A DNA stretch of 64,000 nucleotides, taken from contig NZ_LT707006.1 in NCBI RefSeq assembly GCF_900155865.1, positions 3,016,577 to 3,080,576 of the forward strand, written 5' to 3'. The stretch's first letter is position 1. Every line of letters begins with the position of its first letter. Shown piece after piece: positions 47,352 through 56,270 of the stretch. Under the pieces are notes generated by a model that was not told where the DNA came from, made no database searches, and saw only the letters and a program-made list of their open reading frames with translations. Both the position numbers and the translations under genes were made by a program. The stretch is from Bacteroides bouchesdurhonensis. GTDB lineage: Bacteria > Bacteroidota > Bacteroidia > Bacteroidales > Bacteroidaceae.

Positions 47352-48605
47352 ATGGATAAGTTTAGAAAAATATCCCCGATGGAGATAGAATATAATCTAA
47401 TGAACTTAAAGCAGTTGATCTTTGAAGTAACTGATGCCTGCAATTTACGTTGCAAATATTGCGGGTATGCAGATTTATATGAAGGATACGACCAAAGAGA
47501 AAATTTAAAATTTCCTTTTCAAAAAGCAAAGTTAATTATTGATTATCTTTATGAATATTGGAAGAAGCAATATTGTGCTGATGTTAATAATCCGATCTCA
47601 ATAAGTTTTTACGGTGGAGAGCCATTATTGAATGTACCCTTTATCAAGCAGGTAATTGATTATTTGGAAAGCTTAAACCCTATCGGCAAAAAGTTTCATT
47701 ATAATATGACTACTAACGCAATGCTGCTCGATAAATATATGGACTTTTTGGTTGAAAAAGAATTCCGTTTACTAATCAGTTTGGATGGAGATGAAAAAGG
47801 ACAAAGTTATCGTGTAGATGCCAAAGGACAAAACTCTTTCAATAAGGTTTTTTCCAATGTGCAGTTATTACGTTCCAAGTATCCTACGTATTTCAAGCAT
47901 TTTGTAATGTTCAATTCCGTTTTACACAATCGAAATGGAGTCGAATCGGCTTATCGCTTTATTAAAGATGAATTTGGCAAAGAAACTGCTATCTCTCCAT
48001 TGAATAACTCCGGAATTCGTAAAGATAAGGTAGAAGAGTTTTATCAGACTTATCAGAATATGTCTGAGAGTATACAAAAAGCTACTAATTGTGAAGCATT
48101 GAAAAAAGAATTGTTCATTAAAGGTCCAGAAACTGGTATGCTTCTTAATTATATCCACTATCAAACAGGGAATGTATTCAATAATTACAATGAATTATTA
48201 TTGGGTAGAGTAGGACTTCCATTCCCACCATCCGGTACATGTCCTCCTTTTGCAAAAAAAATGTTTGTAACAGTAAAAGGACGTATTCTTCAATGTGAAA
48301 AAATAAATCATGAGTTTGCATTAGGACAGATTACGGATGATAAAGTGGAACTTGATCTGGAACAAGCTGCCCAACAGCACAATGAATATATATTCCATTA
48401 TGTTAACCAATGTAAGACTTGCGCAGTCAGACATACTTGTGCACAATGTGTATATCAGATAGACGATATACATGATAAGACATCCAAATGTAACAGTTAT
48501 TGGTCAGCTAAGCAACTTGAAAAGCAAAAAGAATACAGCATGGACTATTTGGACAAACATCCGGAGCTTTATAACAAAATTCTAAAAAATGTCGTAATAA
48601 GATAA
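47352..48605 (+). CDS. Radical SAM/SPASM peptide maturase (GG-Bacteroidales type)
   Basis: The 417-aa enzyme has the radical SAM cluster motif CNLRCKYC (Cys30, Cys34, Cys37) and SISFYGGEPLLN in the SAM-binding region. The C-terminal SPASM part has Cys residues in GTCPPF, ILQCEK, QCKTCAVRHTCAQC and SKCNSY, enough to bind auxiliary Fe-S clusters. It is expected to modify the core of the precursor at 45655, for instance by forming a carbon or thioether crosslink. The overlap-free 4-bp and 7-bp gaps to both neighbours indicate one operon. Confidence 0.9.
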   Translation: MDKFRKISPMEIEYNLMNLKQLIFEVTDACNLRCKYCGYADLYEGYDQRENLKFPFQKAKLIIDYLYEYWKKQYCADVNNPISISFYGGEPLLNVPFIKQVIDYLESLNPIGKKFHYNMTTNAMLLDKYMDFLVEKEFRLLISLDGDEKGQSYRVDAKGQNSFNKVFSNVQLLRSKYPTYFKHFVMFNSVLHNRNGVESAYRFIKDEFGKETAISPLNNSGIRKDKVEEFYQTYQNMSESIQKATNCEALKKELFIKGPETGMLLNYIHYQTGNVFNNYNELLLGRVGLPFPPSGTCPPFAKKMFVTVKGRILQCEKINHEFALGQITDDKVELDLEQAAQQHNEYIFHYVNQCKTCAVRHTCAQCVYQIDDIHDKTSKCNSYWSAKQLEKQKEYSMDYLDKHPELYNKILKNVVIR

Positions 48606-48612
48606 TAGTGGA

Positions 48613-49842
48613 ATGAAAAAATATTGGTTGATTTTATACCCGGATACTTTCCTGTGGGTAAAGCAGGATAGAGGATGTATCTATAATGCAAAAAATTACA
48701 AGAAAATCTACTTTGAAAACAAAGGAGAACTGTCGGAATTGGCTCAGACTTTACTCGATATTGATCAGCTATACCGAGTTGATTTGTCGGAAGAACTTCT
48801 ACAAAAGCCACAAATCAAGGAATGGGTAAATGAAATTATTTCTTCGGAGAGCGGTCAGTTGGTTTTAGATGACGGATTAAATAAGAGACCGGTATCAATG
48901 AAACCGGAACTGAAAGTGCAGGATGACGTAAAATATTACGAGTGGGAACATAAACGAGGCATTGATGGCAATGTCATTGATAACCTTCACAAAATAATTA
49001 TCCACATCAATGGAAGTAATTACGGGAATATTGCTTATACCAAACAAACAGTATACCACCCGGTCCAAACAAGTTCGATACTCGATCATGGAAGTATTTC
49101 ATCATTTGTTAAGAATGCCCGTGCATGCAGTTATCTGAGAGAAATGGCATTAGTGGGGGATGTAGCATCATACCCTAACTTTAAAGGGTTATTATCAGAC
49201 ATTCTGGATTTTGGATTTAGAAGAATATCAGTCTATTGTCTGGATTATGATTTCTTAAAATACATAGAAACGAATCAGGATTGGGAGAATAAGGCGATTT
49301 CATATACAGTACTTGTATCCGATTATTCAGTGATAGAAAAATTAATGAAAGCCATTAAGCAGTTACCTCCAGTTTCTTTTATATTTCTTATCCGCTCGGA
49401 AAAAGAATATGAGAATGCAAACTCTTGTATAGAAACGAATGAACTATCAAAAGTAGAAATAGTACCTATATATACAGAGGAGAATTCATCTTTCTTTGAA
49501 AACAATCTTTATATAGATTCAGAAAGTATTTCAGAGATAGAACTATCTAAGCGTCAAGTTTTTATCCAACAAAAGCTAAATATTTTCTCATTTGGTAACC
49601 TAATCGTTTTACCTGATGGTAAAATATACGCAAATTTGAATGATCCTTCCATCGGAACAATCAATGATACACCACATAGCGTCGTTTATCGGGAATTAAC
49701 CGAAGGAAAATCATGGCTCAAAATCCGTAATCAGGAACCTTGCTGTAATTGCATCTATCAATGGCTTTGCCCCTCACCCTCCAATTATGAGACAGTGATA
49801 GGAAAACCCAATTTATGTTTGATGGAAAATACATCCAATTAG
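48613..49842 (+). CDS. Pseudo-radical-SAM protein (GG-Bacteroidales type)
   Basis: The 409-aa protein begins MKKYWLILYPDTFLWVKQD, the usual start of the pseudo-rSAM family paired with this maturase type. It has the general shape of a radical SAM enzyme but lacks CxxxCxxC; the C-terminal Cys group remains (EPCCNCIYQWLCPSP and NLCLME), like part of a SPASM domain. It probably assists the maturase, for example by binding the leader. It ends the operon and is followed by a strong hairpin. Confidence 0.82.
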   Translation: MKKYWLILYPDTFLWVKQDRGCIYNAKNYKKIYFENKGELSELAQTLLDIDQLYRVDLSEELLQKPQIKEWVNEIISSESGQLVLDDGLNKRPVSMKPELKVQDDVKYYEWEHKRGIDGNVIDNLHKIIIHINGSNYGNIAYTKQTVYHPVQTSSILDHGSISSFVKNARACSYLREMALVGDVASYPNFKGLLSDILDFGFRRISVYCLDYDFLKYIETNQDWENKAISYTVLVSDYSVIEKLMKAIKQLPPVSFIFLIRSEKEYENANSCIETNELSKVEIVPIYTEENSSFFENNLYIDSESISEIELSKRQVFIQQKLNIFSFGNLIVLPDGKIYANLNDPSIGTINDTPHSVVYRELTEGKSWLKIRNQEPCCNCIYQWLCPSPSNYETVIGKPNLCLMENTSN

Positions 49843-49882
49843 TTATTGCCAAAGAGTTAAAGGAAACTTTGCAAAAAGCAAT

Positions 49883-49938
49883 GCAGTTATTTTCTTAAGT
49901 ACATCTTTCGTGTATATTAAGAAAAGAACTGCTTGTTT
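49883..49938 (+). terminator. Terminator of the RiPP operon
   Basis: A 16-bp stem with one mismatch (49883-49898 with 49917-49932; TTTTCTTAA/TTAAGAAAA inside) followed by TTGTTTTA, 41 bp after the pseudo-rSAM stop. Confidence 0.85.
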
Positions 49939-50000
49939 TATCATACTAGATTTGTTAATCTATTACAAATCTTAGACTAAATATAACAGACATATCTATA

Positions 50001-50126
50001 ATCATCAATAGAAAGGCACACGGTGGCAAAGGTGCTATCATAGCTATTGTCAAGACCGACGATGTCATTGTTGTGATAGAACCAATCCCTGAAGAAGCAC
50101 TCCAGATGGTGCGGGAGGTCACGTGA
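50001..50126 (+). pseudogene. Transposase fragment
   Basis: A 41-codon stretch (NRKAHGGKGAIIAIVKT, VIEPIPEEALQMVREVT) resembles the middle of ISL3-type transposases. No ends, start or other parts are visible, and a stop follows directly. It is the only recognisable item in the 475-bp gap 49843-50317 besides the operon terminator and the next promoter. Family assignment is tentative. Confidence 0.45.
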
Positions 50127-50283
50127 CATAAAAAAGAGTTTTAATAGATACTATCTCAGAGAGTTACAAATTTCTTCAAAGGCAGGAAGTATCAAACTTC
50201 CGGATTCGAGTTAAAAAAATAGTAAAAAAAGTCCGTTTAATACAATTTCTCATAACAGAGAATATATTTTAGAGAAAAAATAT

Positions 50284-50291
50284 TATCTTTG
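50284..50291 (+). promoter_or_regulatory. Promoter -7 box of the DUF1573 gene
   Basis: TATCTTTG, 26 bp before the ATG. Confidence 0.65.
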
Positions 50292-50317
50292 TCGCTTGAA
50301 ATCAAAAAGAAGGAAAA

Positions 50318-50737
50318 ATGAAAAAAATACTTTTTTTAGTGACTTTATTAGTGATGGGAGTTAGTCTAGCATTTGCTGAAAGAGCAGATGGAGGTGCTGC
50401 CATTAAGTTTGATAAGACAACACACGACTTCGGAAAGTTTTCCGAGAAACAACCGGTAGTAACTTGTGAGTTCAAATTTACTAATATAGGTGATGCTCCT
50501 TTAGTGATTCATCAGGCGGTAGCTTCTTGCGGATGCACTGTACCGGAATACACTCAGGAGCCAATTTTGCCGGGTAAGTCAGGTATTATCAAGGTGACTT
50601 ATAACGGAGCAGGTAAATATCCGGGACACTTCAAGAAGTCCATTACTTTGCGTACCAATGCAAAAACCGAAATGGTACGGATTTACATCACTGGTGAAAT
50701 GGAAGCCAAAGATAAAGATGATAAAGACGCCAAATAA
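50318..50737 (+). CDS. DUF1573 domain-containing exported protein
   Basis: The 139-aa protein has a signal peptide (MKKILFLVTLLVMGVSLAFA) and a DUF1573 Ig-like domain with IKFDKTTHDFGKFSE, FTNIGDAPLVIHQAVASCGC and KSGIIKVTYNGAGK. These proteins are common in Bacteroidetes and of unknown role. It has its own promoter and terminator, so it is monocistronic. Confidence 0.92.
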   Translation: MKKILFLVTLLVMGVSLAFAERADGGAAIKFDKTTHDFGKFSEKQPVVTCEFKFTNIGDAPLVIHQAVASCGCTVPEYTQEPILPGKSGIIKVTYNGAGKYPGHFKKSITLRTNAKTEMVRIYITGEMEAKDKDDKDAK

Positions 50738-50756
50738 GAAAAAATAGACCAGAAGG

Positions 50757-50789
50757 AAAAGGAGAATCTTTTGATTCTCCTTTTTTTTT
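50757..50789 (+). terminator. Terminator of the DUF1573 gene
   Basis: Perfect 12-bp stem around TTTT (AAAAGGAGAATC with GATTCTCCTTTT), then a run of T. Confidence 0.92.
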
Positions 50790-50831
50790 GTTTACTTTGA
50801 AGTCTGGAAACATAAACTACTAAAAAATAAT

Positions 50832-52826
50832 ATGAAAGAACATCAAGAAGACGACAAATTCACCGGGTTACCCGAGAATGCGTTCAGAGAATTGAAACCG
50901 GGAGAAGTATATAACCCGCTAATGAGTCCCTCAAAGAATTATCCGGAAGTTACTCTCTGGTCAGTCTCGTGGGGTATTGTCATGGCAATTCTTTTCTCCG
51001 CAGCAGCAGCCTATCTGGGGCTGAAAGTAGGACAAGTTTTTGAGGCAGCTATCCCTATCGCTATTATTGCTGTGGGTGTCTCAGGTGCTACAAAAAGAAA
51101 AAATGCGTTAGGAGAAAATGTAATCATCCAGTCAATTGGAGCTTGCTCCGGAGTTATTGTTGCCGGAGCTATCTTTACCCTCCCCGCTCTCTATATTCTT
51201 CAGGCTAAATATCCTGAAATGACTGTAACCTTCATGCAAGTGTTTATCAGTTCATTGTTAGGCGGTGTGTTAGGTATTCTTTTCTTAATTCCGTTTCGGA
51301 AATATTTCGTTAGCGATATGCATGGCAAGTATCCCTTTCCGGAAGCTACAGCCACTACACAAGTATTAGTGTCCGGTGAGAAAGAAGGCAGTCAAGCAAA
51401 ACCTTTATTGATAGCAGGATTGATCGGTGGTTTGTATGACTTTATAGTAGCAACCTTCGGTTGGTGGAACGAGAATTTCACAACTCGTGTCTGCGGTTTT
51501 GGAGAAATGTTGGCAGAGAAAGCAAAGTTCGTCTTCAAGGTGAATACGGGAGCAGCTGTACTTGGTCTGGGATACATCGTCGGATTGAAATACGCTTCTA
51601 TCATCTGTGCCGGTTCACTGGCCGTATGGTGGATTATTATTCCCGGAATGTCTGCTATCTGGGGCGATAGCGTACTGAATGCATGGAATCCGGACATTAC
51701 TGCTACAGTAGGGATGATGAGCCCGGAAGAGATCTTCAAATATTATGCAAAAAGTATTGGCATCGGTGGTATCGCTATGGCAGGTGTCATAGGTATTATT
51801 CGTTCATGGGGAATTATTAAAAGTGCCGTTGGACTCGCTGCTAAAGAGATGGGTGGCAAAGGTAATGTAGAAAAAAGCATTGTCCGTACACAGCGTGACC
51901 TTTCAATGAAGATTATTGCTATCGGCTCTATTATAACATTGATTTTGGTTGTATTATTCTTCTATTTCGATGTGATGCAAGGTAATTTGGTACATACGTT
52001 GGTAGCTATCGTACTGGTAGCCGGTATTTCTTTCCTATTCACAACAGTTGCAGCAAACGCAATTGCTATTGTAGGAACGAATCCGGTATCAGGAATGACA
52101 TTGATGACACTAATTTTGGCTTCTGTTGTGATGGTATCGGTAGGACTAAAAGGTCCTTCCGGAATGGTAGCTTCCCTTGTAATGGGTGGTGTAGTTTGTA
52201 CTGCATTATCTATGGCAGGAGGTTTTATTACCGATTTAAAAATAGGTTATTGGTTGGGAAGTACGCCTGCCAAGCAGGAAACTTGGAAATTCCTTGGAAC
52301 GATTGTATCTGCTGCAACGGTAGGTGGTGTAATGATTATCCTGAACAAAACTTACGGATTTACTAGCGGTGCATTGGCAGCTCCGCAGGCAAATGCAATG
52401 GCAGCCGTTATCGAACCGCTAATGAGTGGTGTAGGTGCACCTTGGTTGCTTTACGGGATTGGAGCCGTTTTAGCTATTATTCTGACTCTTTGTAAAATTC
52501 CTGCATTAGCATTCGCATTGGGTATGTTTATTCCTTTAGAATTAAATGTGCCTTTGGTTGTTGGTGGAGCCATCAACTGGTATGTTACCTCTCGTAGCAA
52601 AGACACAGCATTGAACACAGAAAGAGGGGAAAAAGGAACCCTGTTGGCTTCCGGGTTTATTGCCGGTGGTGCTTTGATGGGAGTAGTCAGTGCTGCTATG
52701 CGTTTTGGTGGAGTCAATTTGGTAAATGAGACATGGTTGAACAATACTTGGTCAGAAGCGTTGGCATTAGGAGCCTATGCTCTGTTAATCCTTTATTTCA
52801 TTAAAGCTTCAATGAAAGTAAAATAA
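50832..52826 (+). CDS. OPT family oligopeptide transporter
   Basis: The 664-aa protein has about 16 membrane segments. It opens with a cytoplasmic stretch ending in YPEVTLWSVSWGIVMAI, and has GENVIIQSIGACSG and KYPFPEATATTQVL, the conserved KYPFPExxA motif of the OPT family. It imports oligopeptides or metal chelates across the inner membrane. The next gene starts 2 bp after its stop, so they are co-transcribed; the substrate may be cell-wall peptides. Confidence 0.93.
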   Translation: MKEHQEDDKFTGLPENAFRELKPGEVYNPLMSPSKNYPEVTLWSVSWGIVMAILFSAAAAYLGLKVGQVFEAAIPIAIIAVGVSGATKRKNALGENVIIQSIGACSGVIVAGAIFTLPALYILQAKYPEMTVTFMQVFISSLLGGVLGILFLIPFRKYFVSDMHGKYPFPEATATTQVLVSGEKEGSQAKPLLIAGLIGGLYDFIVATFGWWNENFTTRVCGFGEMLAEKAKFVFKVNTGAAVLGLGYIVGLKYASIICAGSLAVWWIIIPGMSAIWGDSVLNAWNPDITATVGMMSPEEIFKYYAKSIGIGGIAMAGVIGIIRSWGIIKSAVGLAAKEMGGKGNVEKSIVRTQRDLSMKIIAIGSIITLILVVLFFYFDVMQGNLVHTLVAIVLVAGISFLFTTVAANAIAIVGTNPVSGMTLMTLILASVVMVSVGLKGPSGMVASLVMGGVVCTALSMAGGFITDLKIGYWLGSTPAKQETWKFLGTIVSAATVGGVMIILNKTYGFTSGALAAPQANAMAAVIEPLMSGVGAPWLLYGIGAVLAIILTLCKIPALAFALGMFIPLELNVPLVVGGAINWYVTSRSKDTALNTERGEKGTLLASGFIAGGALMGVVSAAMRFGGVNLVNETWLNNTWSEALALGAYALLILYFIKASMKVK

Positions 52827-52827
52827 C

Positions 52828-53658
52828 ATGAAGAGATTCTTATTCTTCATAATGTCATTTATAAGTGTAATAACATTTGCACAACAGCCCGTCGAGCTAC
52901 CTTTGTGGCCCGGCGGTGCTCCCAATACTAACGGGCTGACTGAGAAGGAAAAGGAGGTATCTCATCTGCAACCGATGATAAGAGTCGGGAAATCCTATTT
53001 GGGTACTAAATACGTTGCTAATACACTGGATGAAAGTCCGGAGGAAAAGCTTGTCATCCAACCTCAAAAGGTAGACTGCCTGACATTCGTTGAATATGTG
53101 TTAGCACAAGCACTTAGTTCTGATATTACCAGAAACTTACAGAACATACGGTATCGTGATGGTATTATCGACGGATATCCTTCCCGGTTACATTATACTT
53201 CAGATTGGATTGAAAATGGTGTACGCCATGGATACCTGGAAGATATCACAGCTGAAAACAGTTCATATATCAACAAACTTTCACTTTCGTTTATGTCCAC
53301 TCATCCGGAACTGTACAAACAGTTGGCTAATTCACCGGAGAATGTAAAACGAATAGCTGAATGCGAAAAAGCATTAACCGGAAAAACAGTACATATATTG
53401 CCAAAGAATAAACTTCCCGACAAAGGGCTCCCTTGGATTGAGGATGGAGATATCATTGCAATTACCACTAGTCTGCCGGGTTTGGACATAGCTCACGTGG
53501 GAATAGCCAATTACATCAGCGGTAATTTGCATTTGCTTCACGCATCTTCTTCATTAGGAAAAGTCGTGATCAGCGAAAAGCCACTCAGAAATATGCTTGA
53601 CAATCATAAATCATGGACAGGAATACGTGTTGTCCGGATGTCTCACCCTAAAAAATAA
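52828..53658 (+). CDS. DUF1460 N-acetylmuramoyl-L-alanine amidase-like protein
   Basis: The 276-aa protein has a signal peptide (MKRFLFFIMSFISVITFA) and a DUF1460 domain (NlpC/P60-like fold): VDCLTFVEYVLAQAL holds the presumed catalytic Cys and DIAHVGIANYI the His. It likely cleaves peptidoglycan-derived peptides in the periplasm, which fits the OPT gene directly upstream. Residues 21-40 (VELPLWPGGAPNTNGL) look like the N-terminal motif of secreted alpha/beta hydrolases rather than of DUF1460. Confidence 0.85.
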   Translation: MKRFLFFIMSFISVITFAQQPVELPLWPGGAPNTNGLTEKEKEVSHLQPMIRVGKSYLGTKYVANTLDESPEEKLVIQPQKVDCLTFVEYVLAQALSSDITRNLQNIRYRDGIIDGYPSRLHYTSDWIENGVRHGYLEDITAENSSYINKLSLSFMSTHPELYKQLANSPENVKRIAECEKALTGKTVHILPKNKLPDKGLPWIEDGDIIAITTSLPGLDIAHVGIANYISGNLHLLHASSSLGKVVISEKPLRNMLDNHKSWTGIRVVRMSHPKK

Positions 53659-53664
53659 TCAATT

Positions 53665-54618
53665 ATGAAAAGAGTAAAACATTTCCTTCTTACTTTTTCT
53701 CTACTACTGCCGACGCTATCAGGAGGAGCACAAGGAGTAGCAGACGCTACTTTTCTGGAATTAACTCCGGATGCACAATCAGCAGGTATGGCAGGCACAG
53801 GACTAGCCATCACTGATAATGGAAGTACGGCTATCTTTCATAATGCTTCCACCATCGCTTTCTCACAAGACGTCATGGGTGCCAGTTATTCATACGCTGA
53901 TATCAATAAGGATTATGCACTACACAGCGTATCTCTATTCTACCGGATCGGTCGGGAAGGGAAGCATGGTGTTACACTTGGTTTTCGTCATTACAAACAA
54001 CCGAGTTTCGATGTAAATGACGAAAAAGAAAATGATATTTTAAACTTTCATCCTCATGCCTGGAGTTTGGAAGCAGGATATTTCAGAAGTATAACACAGA
54101 ATCTTGCTCTTTCATTAAATCTCAGATATTTGCAGACAAAAGTTTATCCAAATACTGATAGCAAAGGAACTGTTTGTCTGGACTTTGGGGCTACCTATCA
54201 TCGAAATATGTCTATTTTGGATGAGATGGCTTCGTGGTCTATCGGATTTCAAGCTGCCAACTTGGGCAGAAAGCTCGATGGACAGAAATTACCCGCTCGA
54301 TTAGGATTAGGAGGAGCCATTGACCTTCCATTCAGTATGGAAAATCGCCTACAAGTAGCATTGGATCTCAATTATCTTCTCCCTTCCGATTACCGTCATT
54401 TTCAAGCTGGTGTTGGAGCTGAATACAATTTCCTGAAGTACGGAGTAGTCCGCGCCGGATATCATTTTGGAGATAAAGACAAAGGAGTAGGCAACTATGG
54501 TACTTTAGGTTGTGGGATTAACTTCTGGCCCATTCGCGCAGACTTCTCCTATGCATTGGCTGATAAAGACAACTTTATGCATAAGACTTGGCAAATTAGC
54601 TTAGGAGTAGTTTTCTAA
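53665..54618 (+). CDS. PorV/PorQ family outer-membrane protein (PorQ-like)
   Basis: The 317-aa protein has a signal peptide (cleavage near GGAQG) and a beta-barrel pattern with alternating hydrophobic strands. The start of the mature part (TFLELTPDAQSAGMAGTGLA, GSTAIFHNAS) is typical for PorV/PorQ-family barrels. The family includes type IX secretion components, but many Bacteroides homologues have no proven role. Its 3' end overlaps the convergent lipB gene by 23 bp. Confidence 0.8.
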   Translation: MKRVKHFLLTFSLLLPTLSGGAQGVADATFLELTPDAQSAGMAGTGLAITDNGSTAIFHNASTIAFSQDVMGASYSYADINKDYALHSVSLFYRIGREGKHGVTLGFRHYKQPSFDVNDEKENDILNFHPHAWSLEAGYFRSITQNLALSLNLRYLQTKVYPNTDSKGTVCLDFGATYHRNMSILDEMASWSIGFQAANLGRKLDGQKLPARLGLGGAIDLPFSMENRLQVALDLNYLLPSDYRHFQAGVGAEYNFLKYGVVRAGYHFGDKDKGVGNYGTLGCGINFWPIRADFSYALADKDNFMHKTWQISLGVVF

Positions 54619-55258
54619 GCTCACCCTCAAGACGTTGCTTCACTTCGTCCATTGACACATCCTGTTTCAATTCTTGGCGAAGAGAAGTAACGCCTTTATC
54701 TATAAATCCACATGGATGGATATAACTGAAATAACGTAAATCCGTATTCACATTCAAAGCCAATCCATGCATAGTGACAAAATGACTACTGCGTACTCCT
54801 ATCGCACAAATCTTACGGGCACGAGATGTTTCACCTTCCAGCCAGACTCCTGTTGCTTTTTCCAGCCGTCCCGCTTCGATACCGTAGGAAGCACAGACAC
54901 GTATCACTGCTTCTTCAAGTAAATGTACATACCCCTTTAATCCCAGTTGAAAATCTTCCAGATTCAGAATCGGATAACATACCAATTGTCCCGGACCATG
55001 ATAAGTAATATCCCCTCCCCTGTCGATATGATAAAGGGTTGCATCAATGGCTTTGAGCTGTTCGTCATTCAACAGCATATTATTTTCTTTCCCGCTACGC
55101 CCCAACGTATAGACATGAGGATGTTCACACATAACGATCCTGTTTACATATGGTTCTCCCTGTGCTTTCGCATGAACGAGAGCATCAAACCATTCCGTTT
55201 GCCGCTGCCATGCGTCGGCATAAGGTATCAAGTTCCAATATACAAAAGATGTTTTCAT
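54596..55258 (-). CDS. lipB: Octanoyl-[acyl-carrier-protein]:protein N-octanoyltransferase
   Basis: With ATG 55256-55258 the protein is 220 aa, the normal LipB length; an in-frame ATG 147 bases upstream would add a stretch unlike LipB. Motifs: EHPHVYTLGRSG, DRGGDITYHGPGQLVCYPI, the catalytic Lys in KICAIGVRSS and Cys in IHPCGFIDKG. It attaches octanoyl groups to lipoyl domains as the first step of lipoate synthesis. Confidence 0.95.
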   Translation of the reverse strand: MKTSFVYWNLIPYADAWQRQTEWFDALVHAKAQGEPYVNRIVMCEHPHVYTLGRSGKENNMLLNDEQLKAIDATLYHIDRGGDITYHGPGQLVCYPILNLEDFQLGLKGYVHLLEEAVIRVCASYGIEAGRLEKATGVWLEGETSRARKICAIGVRSSHFVTMHGLALNVNTDLRYFSYIHPCGFIDKGVTSLRQELKQDVSMDEVKQRLEGELRKLLLS

Positions 55259-55291
55259 AAAAACAAAGATAAAAAATAAAAAGAAAATGTG

Positions 55292-55299
55292 TACATTTG
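55292..55299 (+). promoter_or_regulatory. Promoter -7 box of the AraC-type regulator
   Basis: TACATTTG, 26 bp before ATG 55326. It supports that start over an upstream in-frame ATG at 55287. Confidence 0.55.
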
Positions 55300-55325
55300 T
55301 CGGACTAAATAAAACAACCGACCTT

Positions 55326-56165
55326 ATGAAAATGGATTTTCCACAGGTTGATTTACCTCTTGAGGTTCTAGCCTGGACAGATGTTACTGAAGATATTCTT
55401 AACATTTATAAGCAATCATGCCGACTGCAAGCCTGTATTGTGGCTATTTGTACCGAGGGATACATGAAAGCCTCTATCAATTTACTGGATTATGAGATTC
55501 GTCCCAATGATCTGATCACATTACTTCCAGGAACGATTATTCAATTTAAAGAAAAAACTGAAAAGGTACGTTTGTGCTTTGCCGGATTCTCTTCGACTTG
55601 TGCCGGGCGCATTAATCTGATAAAAGCTATCGGAGATGCTTATCCCAAATTATTGGAACTACCTGTAGTTCCGCTTTCCGAAGATATTTCTAAATATTTA
55701 AAAGAATATTTCGCCCTATTATCTCATGTCAGTTGCGATGATTCTTTTGATATGGATCCGGAATTATCAGAGATTTCTCTTCAGGCCATTCTAACAAGTG
55801 TCAGACTAATATACCGGAGACTAATTGTAAAGAATGACAGTTCAAATCGCAAAAAAGAGATTTGCCGGGAATTGATACAATCAATTACAGAGCACTATAA
55901 GGAGGAACGTCGTGCACAATTCTATGCAGATCAACTTGGCATTTCTCTTCAACATCTTAGTACCACCGTCAGGCAAGTGACAGGAAAAAGCGTACTTGAC
56001 ACCATTGCTTATATCATTATCATGGATGCTAAAGCTAAATTGAAAGGGACTAGTATGACTATTCAGGAAATAGCGTATTCCCTAAACTTCCCCAGTGCAA
56101 CCTTTTTTGGCAAATATTTCAAACGATATGTGGGAATGACACCTGTAGAATTCAGGAATGGATAA
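55326..56165 (+). CDS. AraC family transcriptional regulator
   Basis: The ~279-aa protein has an N-terminal cupin-like sensing part (YEIRPNDLITLLPGTIIQFKE) and a C-terminal pair of helix-turn-helix motifs (FYADQLGISLQHLSTTVRQV and MTIQEIAYSLNFPSATFFGKYFKRYVGMTP). It is divergent from lipB and convergent with the copper ATPase gene. Its targets are unknown; the neighbouring copper genes are possible but there is no direct sign. Confidence 0.9.
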   Translation: MKMDFPQVDLPLEVLAWTDVTEDILNIYKQSCRLQACIVAICTEGYMKASINLLDYEIRPNDLITLLPGTIIQFKEKTEKVRLCFAGFSSTCAGRINLIKAIGDAYPKLLELPVVPLSEDISKYLKEYFALLSHVSCDDSFDMDPELSEISLQAILTSVRLIYRRLIVKNDSSNRKKEICRELIQSITEHYKEERRAQFYADQLGISLQHLSTTVRQVTGKSVLDTIAYIIIMDAKAKLKGTSMTIQEIAYSLNFPSATFFGKYFKRYVGMTPVEFRNG

Positions 56166-56203
56166 AATAGGTGACATTTTTAGATAGAATTTGGGGCTAA
56201 GAA

Positions 56204-56269
56204 ATCTGTACGCAATAAAGAATCTCGTATTTCACTCATACAAAAGTAGATTCTTCACTGCGTACAGAT
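56204..56269. terminator. Strong bidirectional hairpin between the AraC gene and copA
   Basis: An outer 11-bp stem (ATCTGTACGCA with TGCGTACAGAT) and an inner 7-bp stem (AGAATCT with AGATTCT) are both perfect. They separate two convergent genes. Confidence 0.85.
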
Positions 56270-56270
56270 A

